DNA of 64,000 nt from Enterococcus devriesei (GCF_001885905.1 NZ_JXKM01000003.1:172187-236186); one strand, 5' to 3'. Numbered from the stretch's first letter, positions 41,933 through 53,075 are shown. The notes: a model not told the origin generated them from the sequence alone. Translations and numbers: made by a program.

Positions 41933-42772
41933 CTATCCTTTTACTCCACCAGCAGTGATTCCTTCTACATAATATTTTTGCATGAACATAAATAATAAGG
42001 TGATTGGAATAGCGATAATGACACATCCCGCAGTAAACGGCATGAACCACTGATTGATTTTATCCGGTTGCAGCATGGTAAACAGACCAATTGCTACAGT
42101 ATACTTTTGTTTTTGTTGCCCCAATATCACTTGTGCGAAAATAAAATCCATCCATGGGGCCATGAACGTCATCAAAGCCGTGTAAACAATGATTGGCTTT
42201 GACAACGGTAAGGTGATCTTTAAGAAAATATCCTTTTTCGTCGCGCCATCGATCATCGCAGACTCATCCAAAGAATAAGGAATCGTATCAAAAAAGCCTT
42301 TCGCGATATAAAAACCAAGTGCCGCTCCACTAGAATAAACCATGATCAAAGCAATCAGCGTCCCATCCAGCTCAATCGCCTTTAAAATATAATAGACGGC
42401 GATCATGCTCATAAAGCCTGGAAACATATTTAAGATTAACGCCAGTTTTAAAAAGCGATTACGGAATTTGAACTTGATTCTTGAGACAGAGTAAGCAATC
42501 GCAACCGTGATAAAGGTCGAGATGATACAGGTCACGGTCGCTACAAAAAAGGTATTTCCAAACCAGCGAGCAAAGGGATAGGAACTATTGCTAAACAGCA
42601 TCTTGTAGTTATCTAAGGTATAGGTTTTAGGGATAATATAATTAACAGACATCGCTCCCTCACCTCGGAAACTGGTCAGGAAAACCCATAAAATTGGAAA
42701 TAGCCAGATAACAGAGAGAACAATCAGCGTAATATAAACAAAGGTTAATGTTCGACGCTTTTGTTTTTTCAT
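41933..42772 (-). CDS. malG: Maltodextrin ABC transporter permease MalG
   Basis: This is the second permease subunit of the maltose/maltodextrin importer. It has 279 residues with six TM helices, starting with MKKQKRRTLTFVYITLIVLSV, and the EAA loop SLDESAMIDGATKKDIFLKITLPLSKP near 189-216. The C-terminus ITAGGVKG is the classic MalG ending that contacts MalK. The gene lies 2 bp after malF and is followed by a strong terminator. AAGGAGG precedes the start. It shares the CUT1 design of the fructoside permeases at 4162-5939 but is not closely similar in sequence. Confidence 0.93.
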   Translation of the reverse strand: MKKQKRRTLTFVYITLIVLSVIWLFPILWVFLTSFRGEGAMSVNYIIPKTYTLDNYKMLFSNSSYPFARWFGNTFFVATVTCIISTFITVAIAYSVSRIKFKFRNRFLKLALILNMFPGFMSMIAVYYILKAIELDGTLIALIMVYSSGAALGFYIAKGFFDTIPYSLDESAMIDGATKKDIFLKITLPLSKPIIVYTALMTFMAPWMDFIFAQVILGQQKQKYTVAIGLFTMLQPDKINQWFMPFTAGCVIIAIPITLLFMFMQKYYVEGITAGGVKG

Positions 42773-42774
42773 TA

Positions 42775-44133
42775 TTAGATGCCTCCTTCATAGGATTTGG
42801 ATCGTGTATAGGCCAGCAGGCTAAAGATGGCACTCAACACAAAAATAATGATGCCGATTACGCTGGCTAAATTATAATCACTGGCTACGACTGTCAATTT
42901 ATAAAGCCAGGTCACTAGTAAATCGGTATCGCCAGCTTGATAAAGAGCCGAATTATTCGGGCCTCCGCCGGTTAAAAGGTAGATGACATTAAAGTTATTG
43001 ATATTCCCAATGAATTGCTGAATCAAGGTCGGAGTCATAATCAGCAAAATCTGGGGAAATGTAATCGAACGGAAAATTTGAAATTTATTCGCACCATCAA
43101 TCTCTGCAGCTTCAATTTGTTCTGTCGGCAAATTCAAAATAATTCCTGTCGAGATCAACATTGTTACTGGGATCCCTACCCACATATTGACGAAAATAAT
43201 CGAAAATTTTGCCCAAGTACCATCACTTAAGAAAGGCAGAGCATTTGAAATCAAGCCCCAACGTTCTAACAAAGCATTTAGCGGTCCCCAATCTGCCAAT
43301 AAATTACGCATGACTAGCAACGAGATGAACTGGGGAACAGCCATCGTTATAACAAAAATCGTCCGAAAAATCTTTTTACCTCGTAATCCTTTTGTGTTAA
43401 TCAGCAAGGCCAATAAAATTCCAAAAAAGAAATTTGTTGCAGTGGCAACCACTGCCCAGATCAAAGTCCAAGACAATAACGGCATAAACGTGCTCGCCAT
43501 ACGACCAGTCAAGATATTCCCAAAATTAGCCAGTCCGACCCAATCAAACAAATGACCCGGTGGCAAATGATTATGATCATAATTTGTAAAAGCAATTGAG
43601 ATCATGTAAATCAACGGCAATACTGTGAACAGCAGGACCCCTATCAATGGAATAATCATCAAGGTCATATGGAAACGACCATCCGTCAACGTCTTAAAGT
43701 CTTCTCTCATAGTGGGTAATTTCAGTTGTTCTTTCTTAAAAATAAAAATCTTTCGATTGCTTTTTAAACTGCACCAATACACATAAATAAAAATCCCACA
43801 AAAAATAATAGCAGCTAATCCGTAAATCATCATTAGCATGGAATTGTCTCCTTCAACCGAGACTTTCATTCGAATCCCATCAATTGTTTGCCACTGCATT
43901 CCTTGTGTTTTGGTCCCCAGTGTAATTAATCCGATAAAGCCTGGGACAATTTGATAGACAAAGGCAATAAGAAACAATAATTCAGATAGTAAAAATAAGA
44001 AACCTTTCAAAAATTGCTTATTCAAAAGATTATTTAGTCCCATGATCACAAATGACAACTTCGTTTTAAGATCACCCTCTGAAAAGACTTGTTTCATCGA
44101 GACTTGATCGTCGTAACCACTGACTCGCTCCAT
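42775..44133 (-). CDS. malF: Maltodextrin ABC transporter permease MalF
   Basis: This is the first permease subunit, 452 residues long. As in Firmicutes and Escherichia MalF, extra N-terminal sequence precedes the core: about 175 residues with three hydrophobic segments (near 40, 60 and 105) come before the six-helix ABC domain. The EAA loop is LPTEQIEAAEIDGANKFQIFRSITFPQ near 343-369. I chose the ATG at 44133, with AAGGAGG 8 bp before it; the longer frame would include part of the malE-malF hairpin. It is coupled to malG with a 2-bp gap. Confidence 0.93.
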   Translation of the reverse strand: MERVSGYDDQVSMKQVFSEGDLKTKLSFVIMGLNNLLNKQFLKGFLFLLSELLFLIAFVYQIVPGFIGLITLGTKTQGMQWQTIDGIRMKVSVEGDNSMLMMIYGLAAIIFCGIFIYVYWCSLKSNRKIFIFKKEQLKLPTMREDFKTLTDGRFHMTLMIIPLIGVLLFTVLPLIYMISIAFTNYDHNHLPPGHLFDWVGLANFGNILTGRMASTFMPLLSWTLIWAVVATATNFFFGILLALLINTKGLRGKKIFRTIFVITMAVPQFISLLVMRNLLADWGPLNALLERWGLISNALPFLSDGTWAKFSIIFVNMWVGIPVTMLISTGIILNLPTEQIEAAEIDGANKFQIFRSITFPQILLIMTPTLIQQFIGNINNFNVIYLLTGGGPNNSALYQAGDTDLLVTWLYKLTVVASDYNLASVIGIIIFVLSAIFSLLAYTRSKSYEGGI

Positions 44134-44179
44134 CAGCAAGACCTCCTTAATTTTTGGATTATGTAGTTGCGAAAATATT

Positions 44180-44212
44180 CTTGGGACAAAAGAACGTGTC
44201 TTTTGTCCCAAG
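44180..44212 (-). repeat. Intercistronic hairpin between malE and malF
   Basis: CTTGGGACAAAAGA and its perfect inverted copy form a 14-bp stem with a five-base loop, 16 bp after the malE stop. On the minus strand it is followed by AATATTTT rather than a clean T-run. Such hairpins usually protect the upstream malE message or cause partial termination, giving more binding protein than permease. Confidence 0.8.
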
Positions 44213-44228
44213 TTTTTTTCGTCTTTGC

Positions 44229-45485
44229 TTATTTTTCGCCTGAAATATCTTTAACTAACGTATCTAATTTTGCTTGATATTGATCAGGTTTGATTTTCCC
44301 ATTATAGGTATCGCTTAATACCGCCGCAGATGACGTCCAGAAGTTTGCCATTTCAGGAATTTTCGGCATAACGACAGAGTATTCAGGACCACTCATCGTA
44401 ACGACTGCTTTGGCTAATTCATCATTCATTACGTAGTCTGCTTGTTGAATCGTTGTATTCGACGGAATGATATTACGGCTTTTATCTTTAAATTGAGCCT
44501 CTTGGGTTGTTTGATTTGATAAATAAGCAGCGACTTTGTAATCAGCAGCAATCTTTTTAGCATCACCATCAGCTGGAGCTTGGTTCACCGCGTATAATTT
44601 AACTCCTAAAAAGGCCTTTTGCTGAACTTCATTTCCACCAATCGTGATTTTAGGGTAAACAGCGATTCCTAAATTGTCTTCTCCTACTGCTTCGATTGCT
44701 TTTTCTTTATCCCATGGACCTGATTCAAAGGAAGCAATTTTTTCATTCTCAAATTGCGAGATATAATCATCGCCCACGTTTACAAAACCAGGATTATCCT
44801 TCTGATCGGCGATCCATTGTAAAACGGAGACTCCCGCTGGATTATTCCAGTCTGTCCCGTTAACATCTTCTCCGTTGTCGCCAAATAATTTATCTCCAAC
44901 TGACATAAAGAGTGAGCCGAATTTATATGCATCAACCGCTTTCAAGTTTCCGCCAAAGGTCGCTTCTTTAGTGATCGTTTCATAATTGTTCACTTGATCC
45001 GCGTTCAATAATTTTTTGTTGTAATACAATACTTGCGATTCGATGCCATAAGGAAAGGCGTAAACTTTATCTTTATAGGTCGCACCAGCTAGTGCCGTTT
45101 CTGATTGATCCGCTTTAATTTCATCAGCATACTTCTCAGGAATTTCTTGGATCACTCCTGAATCAACTAATTGACCTAATTGATCGTGAGGAAGAGCAAA
45201 AACATCCGCCGCCGATGAAGGATCTTTTTTTACATTTTCTTGCGCCTTGGCATCCTCTGTTTCAACTACCTTCACGTTGATATCAGGATTGTCCTTTTCA
45301 AAATCCTTTAAAATATTGGTATAGAATTTTTTTGAATCTGTCGTGACCCACAGTGTAACTTCAGTATTATCAGACGAATCGGAAGCGGATTCATTTTTCG
45401 CTTCTGATCCACAACCGGCTAACGTCAAAGCCGCCGCCCCTAACAACACACCTGAGACTAAATATTTTTTCAAATTGCTCTTCAT
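44229..45485 (-). CDS. malE: Maltose/maltodextrin-binding lipoprotein MalE
   Basis: This extracellular lipid-anchored protein binds maltodextrins for the MalFG importer. The signal peptide MKSNLKKYLVSGVLLGAAAL is followed by the lipobox LAGC with lipidated Cys at residue 25, then a Ser/Asp/Asn-rich linker. The mature protein is a group 1 solute-binding protein with EVTLWVTTDSKKFYTNILKDFEKDNPDI at its start and DVFALPHDQLGQLVDSG near 95; 418 residues overall. It is the first gene of the minus-strand maltose operon, with a good GGGAGG site, and its promoter carries a MalR-type operator. Confidence 0.94.
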   Translation of the reverse strand: MKSNLKKYLVSGVLLGAAALTLAGCGSEAKNESASDSSDNTEVTLWVTTDSKKFYTNILKDFEKDNPDINVKVVETEDAKAQENVKKDPSSAADVFALPHDQLGQLVDSGVIQEIPEKYADEIKADQSETALAGATYKDKVYAFPYGIESQVLYYNKKLLNADQVNNYETITKEATFGGNLKAVDAYKFGSLFMSVGDKLFGDNGEDVNGTDWNNPAGVSVLQWIADQKDNPGFVNVGDDYISQFENEKIASFESGPWDKEKAIEAVGEDNLGIAVYPKITIGGNEVQQKAFLGVKLYAVNQAPADGDAKKIAADYKVAAYLSNQTTQEAQFKDKSRNIIPSNTTIQQADYVMNDELAKAVVTMSGPEYSVVMPKIPEMANFWTSSAAVLSDTYNGKIKPDQYQAKLDTLVKDISGEK

Positions 45486-45529
45486 CTCGATTCCTCCCGA
45501 ATCTTATTGTTTATTTTAATACAAGACAC

Positions 45530-45558
45530 ATTATGCAACCGGTTGCTCTGAAAAGCAA
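45530..45558 (-). promoter_or_regulatory. malE promoter with MalR-type operator
   Basis: On the minus strand TTGCTT (45553-45558), 17 bp, CATAAT (45530-45535). The perfect 12-bp palindrome GCAACCGGTTGC (45535-45546) overlaps the -10 and spacer, as expected for a LacI/MalR repressor. A degenerate cre-like word GCAAACGCTT lies just upstream at 45561-45570. Confidence 0.75.
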
Positions 45559-45738
45559 GTGCAAACGCTTAATTTTTTTGAAACAGAAAGAAATTTATTT
45601 ATTAGCGACTTGAACCGTTCCACTAAAAAACCAAGAAGAATAAGGGGAAATACTATATTATCAGCATCTGTCAAACATTTTATATATTCAAACTATTTGT
45701 TAAAAAGCCGCTCTTTTTAAGTTTTTGATTTTTTATTA

Positions 45739-45767
45739 TTGCAACCGGTTGCGCTATATGTGATAAT
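45739..45767 (+). promoter_or_regulatory. malK promoter with MalR-type operator
   Basis: TTGCAA (45739-45744), 17 bp, GATAAT (45762-45767). A second identical palindrome GCAACCGGTTGC (45741-45752) covers the -35. The two operators are about 206 bp apart between the divergent genes, a spacing that would allow looping. No regulator gene for this locus is in the window. The 200 bp between the promoters hold no gene. Confidence 0.75.
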
Positions 45768-45811
45768 GTCAGCAAAAATAAAATAAAAATAGCTAAAAGG
45801 GAGCAATGGTA

Positions 45812-46921
45812 ATGGTTGAATTGAATCTGAAGCACATAAGCAAAAAATACATAAATAACTCTGAGTATTCGGTTAAAGATTTTAATCTTGAAATCAGTAA
45901 TCATGAATTTATCGTATTCGTCGGCCCTTCTGGTTGTGGAAAATCGACAACCCTACGAATGATCGCCGGTTTAGAGGATATTTCTGAAGGCGATTTCGAG
46001 ATTGATGGCGTTCGTATGAATGATACCCCTCCAAAAGATCGTGATATCGCAATGGTCTTTCAAAATTATGCACTCTATCCTCATATGACCGTTTTCGAAA
46101 ATATGGCCTTTGGGTTGAAGTTACGGAAATATCCAAAAGACGCAATCAAACAACGGGTTGAGGATGCAGCAAAAATTTTAGGATTAACGGAACTGTTAGA
46201 TCGCAAACCAGCCGACATGTCTGGTGGACAGCGGCAACGGGTAGCTATGGGCCGGGCAATCGTTCGAGATGCAAAGGTTTTCTTGATGGATGAGCCTTTG
46301 TCCAACTTAGATGCTAAGCTACGGGTTCAAATGCGGGCCGAAATCGCTAAGATCCATCAAAATCTCGGTTCTACGACAATCTATGTCACTCATGATCAGA
46401 CTGAAGCCATGACTTTAGCCGATCGAATTGTAATCATGAATGCGGGAGTCATCCAGCAAGTCGGCTCACCGCAGGAATTGTATAACAAGCCAACAAACAA
46501 ATTTGTTGCAGGCTTCTTAGGCAGCCCCGCGATGAATTTCTTCGAAGTCACTTATCAAGCCGGACGAATAACAAATAACAAAGGGCTGGATCTTCCTTTG
46601 ACAGAAGGTCAAAAAAAATTATTAACTGCGAACGGTTATGAAGGAAAAAAAGTGACGTTTGGGATTCGCCCCGAAGACATTGATGCTGAATCAATTGCTT
46701 TAGAGGCTTACAAGGATTCAGTTGTTGCAGCGACTGTGGTAGTCAGCGAATTGCTCGGACACGAATCCATGCTCTACTCGACGATCGGCGATACAGAGTT
46801 TGTTTCAAAAGTGGATGCCCGCGATTTTCATGATCCCGGCACCGAGATCAGACTAGCATTCAATTTAAATAAGGCACGCTTTTTTGATTTCGATACTGAA
46901 GAAGCAATCGACATTGATTAA
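45812..46921 (+). CDS. malK: MalK/MsmK-type ABC ATPase of the maltodextrin system
   Basis: This is the ATPase subunit that energises the MalFG importer. Its 369 residues carry Walker A GPSGCGKST near 39, the signature MSGGQRQRVAMGRA, Walker B VFLMDEPLSNLDA and the H-loop TIYVTHDQTEAMT, followed by the regulatory OB domain (FGIRPEDIDAES, LLGHESMLYS). It is highly similar over the full length to the protein at 690-1799, indicating a duplication. I chose the ATG at 45812, 8 bp after AAGGGAG, rather than the ATG two codons upstream, which is too close. It is divergent from malEFG and followed by three GH13 genes. Confidence 0.93.
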   Translation: MVELNLKHISKKYINNSEYSVKDFNLEISNHEFIVFVGPSGCGKSTTLRMIAGLEDISEGDFEIDGVRMNDTPPKDRDIAMVFQNYALYPHMTVFENMAFGLKLRKYPKDAIKQRVEDAAKILGLTELLDRKPADMSGGQRQRVAMGRAIVRDAKVFLMDEPLSNLDAKLRVQMRAEIAKIHQNLGSTTIYVTHDQTEAMTLADRIVIMNAGVIQQVGSPQELYNKPTNKFVAGFLGSPAMNFFEVTYQAGRITNNKGLDLPLTEGQKKLLTANGYEGKKVTFGIRPEDIDAESIALEAYKDSVVAATVVVSELLGHESMLYSTIGDTEFVSKVDARDFHDPGTEIRLAFNLNKARFFDFDTEEAIDID

Positions 46922-46936
46922 ATACGGAGGTTTTTT

Positions 46937-48703
46937 ATGAATACAGCAGCAATTCATCATCATCCTGACAGCGAGTACGCGTATCTCTATACCAAAGATT
47001 CGATGCATATTCGGCTAAGAACAGCTAGAGCCGATTGCCGTTCTGTGTCCCTGATCCACGGTGATCCCTATACGTTAGAAGAAGATCGATGGCACAAACA
47101 AACGACAAACATGCGAAAGACATTATCGACTGATTTATATGATTTTTGGGAAGTCGATGTCACGGCCCCTTATCGTCGTCTAAGCTACGGATTTGTTGTA
47201 ACCGGTTACGATGGCAGTGCCGTTTTCTTTACCGAGCACGGCGTTTTTCCACTCGAAGAACAATTCCTAACCATGGCAAATAATTATTTCCGTATGCCCT
47301 TTTTCCATGAGATCGATCGCTTTAAAGCTCCTCAATGGGTCAAAGAGACTGTCTGGTATCAAATTTTCCCCGAACGGTTTGCAAATGGAGATACTTCTAA
47401 CGATCCTGAAGATGTCCTTGCTTGGGGGAGCAAAGACTCCCCTGGTCGTCAAGATTTTTACGGCGGCGATCTCCAGGGAGTGCTCGACAACTTGGATTAT
47501 TTAAGCGACTTAGGCGTGAATGGGTTGTATTTTTGCCCAATCTTCAAAGCGCATTCCAATCATAAATACGATACGATCGATTATTTAGAGATTGATCCGG
47601 CCTTCGGCGACAAAGAACTCTTTCGAGAACTAGTAACCGAATGCCATAAGCGCGGAATCCGAATTATGTTAGACGCCGTCTTCAATCATATTGGAGATAC
47701 CTCACCGCAATGGCTCGATGTGGTAGAAAACGGTGCAGCGTCGCGTTTTAAAGATTGGTTCCATATCCATTCTTTTCCTGTTCACTATACGAAGACCGCT
47801 GATTTCGAAGTTGCAAAAGATATGAATTTTGATACGTTCGCTTTCACGCCCCACATGCCAAAATTAAATACCGCCAACAAAGAAGTCCAAGAGTACATTT
47901 TAACCATCGCAAAATACTGGATCAACGAATTTGATATCGACGCTTGGCGTTTAGATGTCGCAAACGAGGTAGACCATCATTTGTGGAAAAAATTTGCCGA
48001 AGCTTGTCATGAGTTAAAAGATGATTTTTATATTTTAGGTGAAGTTTGGCATAGTTCTCAAAGCTGGCTCCAAGGAGATGAGTTCACTGCTGTCATGAAT
48101 TATTCCTTTACTGAATCGATCATTAATTATTTTTTAGAACATACGATTTCATTGGAAAAATTCGTCAGTAATTTGAATGAGCAGCTGACCCTCTATCGAA
48201 AGCAGACTAACCAAATGATGTTAAACACGATCGACACTCATGATACACCTCGTTTACTGACTCTGGCAGACGGGAATAAGGACTTAATGAAGCAAGTCCT
48301 CGCCTTTCTTTATTTACAGCAGGGAGTTCCGTGTCTTTATTATGGCGATGAGATTGGGATGGATGGCGGAATGGATCCAGACTGCCGGAAATGCATGGTT
48401 TGGGAGCCTGAAAAACAGGATAGAAACATGTTCACCTTCATGAAACAGCTCATTGCCTTTCGTTTAGAGAATCAATTTACGCTTAGCGAAGGCACACTCG
48501 CATGGTTAAAAATCGATCCTGACAACGGCATCCTGATCTTTGAAAGAAGCACACCTGAAGAGTGTTTAATCGGCATCTTCAACACCGGCGATCAGCCTAT
48601 CCAAGAAGATCTTTCTGGTGAAGTCAGCTTTGTCCATTTGGCAAATATCCAAAAAAATCAGCTGACAATTAAGCCGAACGGATTTGTAATCGCTAAAAAA
48701 TAA
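46937..48703 (+). CDS. GH13_20 cyclomaltodextrinase/maltogenic amylase/neopullulanase
   Basis: This cytoplasmic alpha-glucan hydrolase has 588 residues. An N-terminal CBM34-like beta domain (about 1-115) provides dimer contacts, and the GH13 barrel follows. The catalytic regions are DAVFNHIGDT (I), DAWRLDVANEVDHH with nucleophile Asp (II), ILGEVWHSS with acid/base Glu (III), and NTIDTHDTPRLL with the stabilising Asp (IV). WYQIFPERFANGD is the usual start of the barrel. Region II ANEVDHH fits the neopullulanase subfamily. It cleaves imported cyclodextrins, maltodextrins or pullulan fragments to maltose. It lies 15 bp after malK; there is no signal peptide. Confidence 0.9.
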   Translation: MNTAAIHHHPDSEYAYLYTKDSMHIRLRTARADCRSVSLIHGDPYTLEEDRWHKQTTNMRKTLSTDLYDFWEVDVTAPYRRLSYGFVVTGYDGSAVFFTEHGVFPLEEQFLTMANNYFRMPFFHEIDRFKAPQWVKETVWYQIFPERFANGDTSNDPEDVLAWGSKDSPGRQDFYGGDLQGVLDNLDYLSDLGVNGLYFCPIFKAHSNHKYDTIDYLEIDPAFGDKELFRELVTECHKRGIRIMLDAVFNHIGDTSPQWLDVVENGAASRFKDWFHIHSFPVHYTKTADFEVAKDMNFDTFAFTPHMPKLNTANKEVQEYILTIAKYWINEFDIDAWRLDVANEVDHHLWKKFAEACHELKDDFYILGEVWHSSQSWLQGDEFTAVMNYSFTESIINYFLEHTISLEKFVSNLNEQLTLYRKQTNQMMLNTIDTHDTPRLLTLADGNKDLMKQVLAFLYLQQGVPCLYYGDEIGMDGGMDPDCRKCMVWEPEKQDRNMFTFMKQLIAFRLENQFTLSEGTLAWLKIDPDNGILIFERSTPEECLIGIFNTGDQPIQEDLSGEVSFVHLANIQKNQLTIKPNGFVIAKK

Positions 48704-48735
48704 AAAAAGCTGGGAGACCTCTCTCGGCTTTTTTC
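48703..48735 (+). terminator. Attenuator-like hairpin inside the GH13 operon
   Basis: AAAAAAGCTGGGAGA and TCTCTCGGCTTTTTT pair with G-T steps and are followed by T residues, 3 bp after the upstream gene. The next ribosome-binding site follows at once, so this is a weak terminator that could lower expression of the downstream glucosidases. Confidence 0.65.
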
Positions 48736-48747
48736 ATAGGAGGATAA

Positions 48748-50378
<1,631 letters not shown>

Positions 50379-50379
<1 letters not shown>

Positions 50380-52004
50380 TGACAAATTGGTGGAAAAATG
50401 CTGTTGGATACCAGATTTATCCTCGCAGTTTCATGGATAGTAACGATGACGGCATTGGTGATCTAAAAGGGATTCAAGCTAAAATTCCGTATCTCAAAGA
50501 ATTAGGTATCGATTTTATTTGGCTCAATCCAATCTATCAAAGTCCAAATGTTGATAATGGTTATGATATTTCCGACTATCAAGCCATCAACCCAGAGTTT
50601 GGCACTTTGGAGGATTTAAAAGAACTGATCCAACTAGCACATAATAATCAAATTAAGTTGATCATGGATCTCGTCATCAATCATACTAGCGACCAACATC
50701 CGTGGTTTTTGGAGTCAAAAAAATCCAAAGAAAATCCCTACCGCGACTATTATTTGTGGGCCGATGCTTCCCCTGAAAAAATGCCTAATAATTGGCAAAG
50801 CTTTTTTGGCGGTTCAACTTGGACGTATGACTCCTCCACCAAACAAGCCTATTTCCACGTTTTTGCTAAAGAACAGCCTGATTTAAATTGGAAGAATCCA
50901 GCGATGCGTAAGGATATCTATCAAATGATTCGCTGGTGGCTTGATTTTGGCATCGATGGCTTTCGTTTAGATGCCATTAGTCATATCCAAAAGCAGCCCT
51001 GGGACTTCAAGATCACAGATAATCCTTGGGCTCCTTTCATGAATGTCGCTGGCATCGAGACTTATATGGCGGAACTAAAAGAAATCTTTCGCAGTTATAA
51101 TATTATGACCGTCGGAGAAGCCAGTGGTGTTAGCAGTAAAAGTGCCGCGCTTTGGACCGATCCAGAAGACGGATATATCGATATGATTTTTGAACTGGAA
51201 CATCAAGTTAGGACTGGCGAGCCAGGATACGAAATTGGAAGCTTGCCTGACTTTAAAAAGGTCCTCTCTCGCTGGCAAAAAGATTTACAACCAAACGGCT
51301 GGAATGCTCTGTATATTGACAATCACGATAATCCCAGAAGCAATTCGATCTTTGGAAATGAAACGAATGAATCCGCCACTGCTTTGGCAACTGCCTATCT
51401 GTTATTAAGAGGGACACCGTTTATTTATCAAGGACAAGAATTGGGAATGACGAATTTCCCCTTTGAATCAATCGATGAGCTGCGGACAACTGAATCGCTG
51501 CAAACCTATCATGATTGGCTAAACAAAGGGCTATCACAAAATGAAGCTTTGCGTTTGACCACTCACTGGACACGCGACCACTCACGAACACCGATGCATT
51601 GGACAGAGCTTGGCGGATTTTCTACCAATCAACCTTGGATGAAGCTAAATACCAATACGGATAGAATCAATGTTGCCATTCAGCAGGCGAATCCAACTTC
51701 ACCTTTCAATTATTACAAAAAGCTGATTACTCTAAGAAAATCACTGCCCGTCTTTACTTCTGGAAGCTATCAGATCGCGCTCGCCAAGCATCCTTCAGTC
51801 TGGGCATACACTCGTAAAGATGAAACAAACGAAGTCTTTGTTTTAACCAATTTAAGCGAAAAGGAACAAACCGTTACTTTACCAAATTATTGGACCAATC
51901 CAAATGATTCCTTTGAAGTATTGTTAACCAATTATCCAAATACGACTTGGCAAAAAAAATTGATCCTGCGCCCGTATGAAGCCATTGTAGTCAAAAAGCA
52001 TTGA
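50379..52004 (+). CDS. GH13_31 alpha-glucosidase, probably alpha-1,4 (maltase type)
   Basis: This paralogue of the preceding enzyme has 541 residues, with [29 protein letters not shown] at the start. Catalytic regions are DLVINHTSDQH, GFRLDAISHIQ, TVGEASGVS and IDNHDNPRS. The residue following the nucleophile Asp is Ala rather than Val; in characterised members Ala, Thr or Gly at this place goes with alpha-1,4 preference. The pair would together degrade linear and branched maltodextrins to glucose. I chose the ATG at 50379, overlapping the previous stop, with TTAGGAG upstream; the longer frame would run into the previous gene. A terminator follows. Confidence 0.87.
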
Positions 52005-52033
52005 CTCATTACTAATAACTATCTCAAGTAAAC

Positions 52034-52070
52034 AAAAAAACTTTGCCTAAGTATCTGGCAAAGTTTTTTT
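52034..52070. terminator. Bidirectional terminator, GH13 operon / deoxynucleoside kinase
   Basis: AAAAAAACTTTGCC and GGCAAAGTTTTTTT pair around a nine-base loop. It lies between convergent genes and has T-runs in both directions. Confidence 0.92.
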
Positions 52071-52072
52071 GC

Positions 52073-52729
52073 TTATTCCGCTGTAATTCCTTGAACCTCT
52101 AAAATTTTCTCATCGATCATACGGATCACTTCATCCCGTGCGTCAGCATTATCAACAAAATTCAAACGATCACCATCGATTTGGATTTTGGGACTTTCAT
52201 GATAGTCTTCATACCATTGATCGTAACGGCTGTTTAACTCCTTGTAATAATCATACAAGGTGGGATCAAATTCTAATTGCTCGTATTCACGTCCACGCTT
52301 TTGAATTCGTTCCATCATCGTTTCAAAAGAAACCCGGATGTGGACCAATAGATCGGGATGCTTTTTATGAGCCGCATAAGGCAACTCCTGCATCATATTG
52401 GCTAACAATTCATCGTAAACTTTGACCTCTGTCTCGGTTGCCCGGCCAAGATCAGCGTTTAAATGAAATAATAAAGAATCTTCATAGATTGAACGGTCCA
52501 AGACATTGTTGTCGTCTTGCATCGCCTTTTTAATACTATCAAAACGTTTATTTAAGAAATAGATTTGCAATAAAAATGCGTACTGCTCTGGATCAGCATA
52601 AAATAGCGGCAATACTTCATTATCATCAATCGATTCATAAAAAGCCTGACTTCCTAGATGCTCTGACAGCATTGCGGTCAAACTTGATTTCCCTGCTCCA
52701 ATGGTTCCTGCTAATACGATCACACTCAT
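52073..52729 (-). CDS. Deoxynucleoside kinase
   Basis: This 218-residue cytoplasmic salvage enzyme phosphorylates deoxyadenosine and/or deoxyguanosine (the dGK/dAK group common in Firmicutes). The P-loop is VLAGTIGAGKSSLTAML at the N-terminus, the catalytic Glu lies in YESIDDNEVLP, and the DRS motif in NVLDRSIYEDSL. The lid Arg-rich segment MERIQKRGREYEQ follows. I chose the ATG at 52729, since the conserved P-loop begins six residues later and GGGGG lies just upstream; the longer frame would add 27 unconserved residues. It is convergent with the GH13 operon. Base specificity cannot be read from sequence alone. Confidence 0.87.
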   Translation of the reverse strand: MSVIVLAGTIGAGKSSLTAMLSEHLGSQAFYESIDDNEVLPLFYADPEQYAFLLQIYFLNKRFDSIKKAMQDDNNVLDRSIYEDSLLFHLNADLGRATETEVKVYDELLANMMQELPYAAHKKHPDLLVHIRVSFETMMERIQKRGREYEQLEFDPTLYDYYKELNSRYDQWYEDYHESPKIQIDGDRLNFVDNADARDEVIRMIDEKILEVQGITAE

Positions 52730-52944
52730 AAACCCCCAACTCGTTTCATACAAAATATAGTGCGTATTTTTCAACTTATCCAATATACCCCCAATATCTT
52801 GTAGCGTCAAACAAAATATCTACAGAAAAACAAACTTTATTCTTCTAAGGAATGTTTAAAAAATCGTAGCTTTTCAAAAACTTTTCAGCGGTTTCGTTTA
52901 CTTGTAGGTCTTCTCTGAGTAAAATGGGAAGAGACTAAAATGGC

Positions 52945-52977
52945 TTATTACTATTAAGTAATAATTTCGTTTATAAT
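52945..52977 (+). promoter_or_regulatory. mvk operon promoter with TTATTAC dyad
   Basis: TATAAT at 52972-52977 (within TTTATAAT) is a good -10. There is no consensus -35; its place is taken by a perfect inverted repeat TTATTAC-TATTAA-GTAATAA (52945-52964), which looks like an activator or repressor site. A small GAGAAA/TTTCTC hairpin follows around 52987-53007. The remaining gap, 52730-53075, has no gene. Confidence 0.5.
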
Positions 52978-53075
52978 AAGGAAGTCGAGAAACAAGAATT
53001 TTTCTCAATGAAAACAATAGTTAAACAAATAAAAATGAAAAATACATACTCTAAAACGAAATAGGGGTTTTTTTA

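Noticed and set aside
41805-42050. 81-residue minus-strand frame at the malG/corA junction
   Set aside because: It overlaps the malG end and its terminator in another frame and has no ribosome-binding site.
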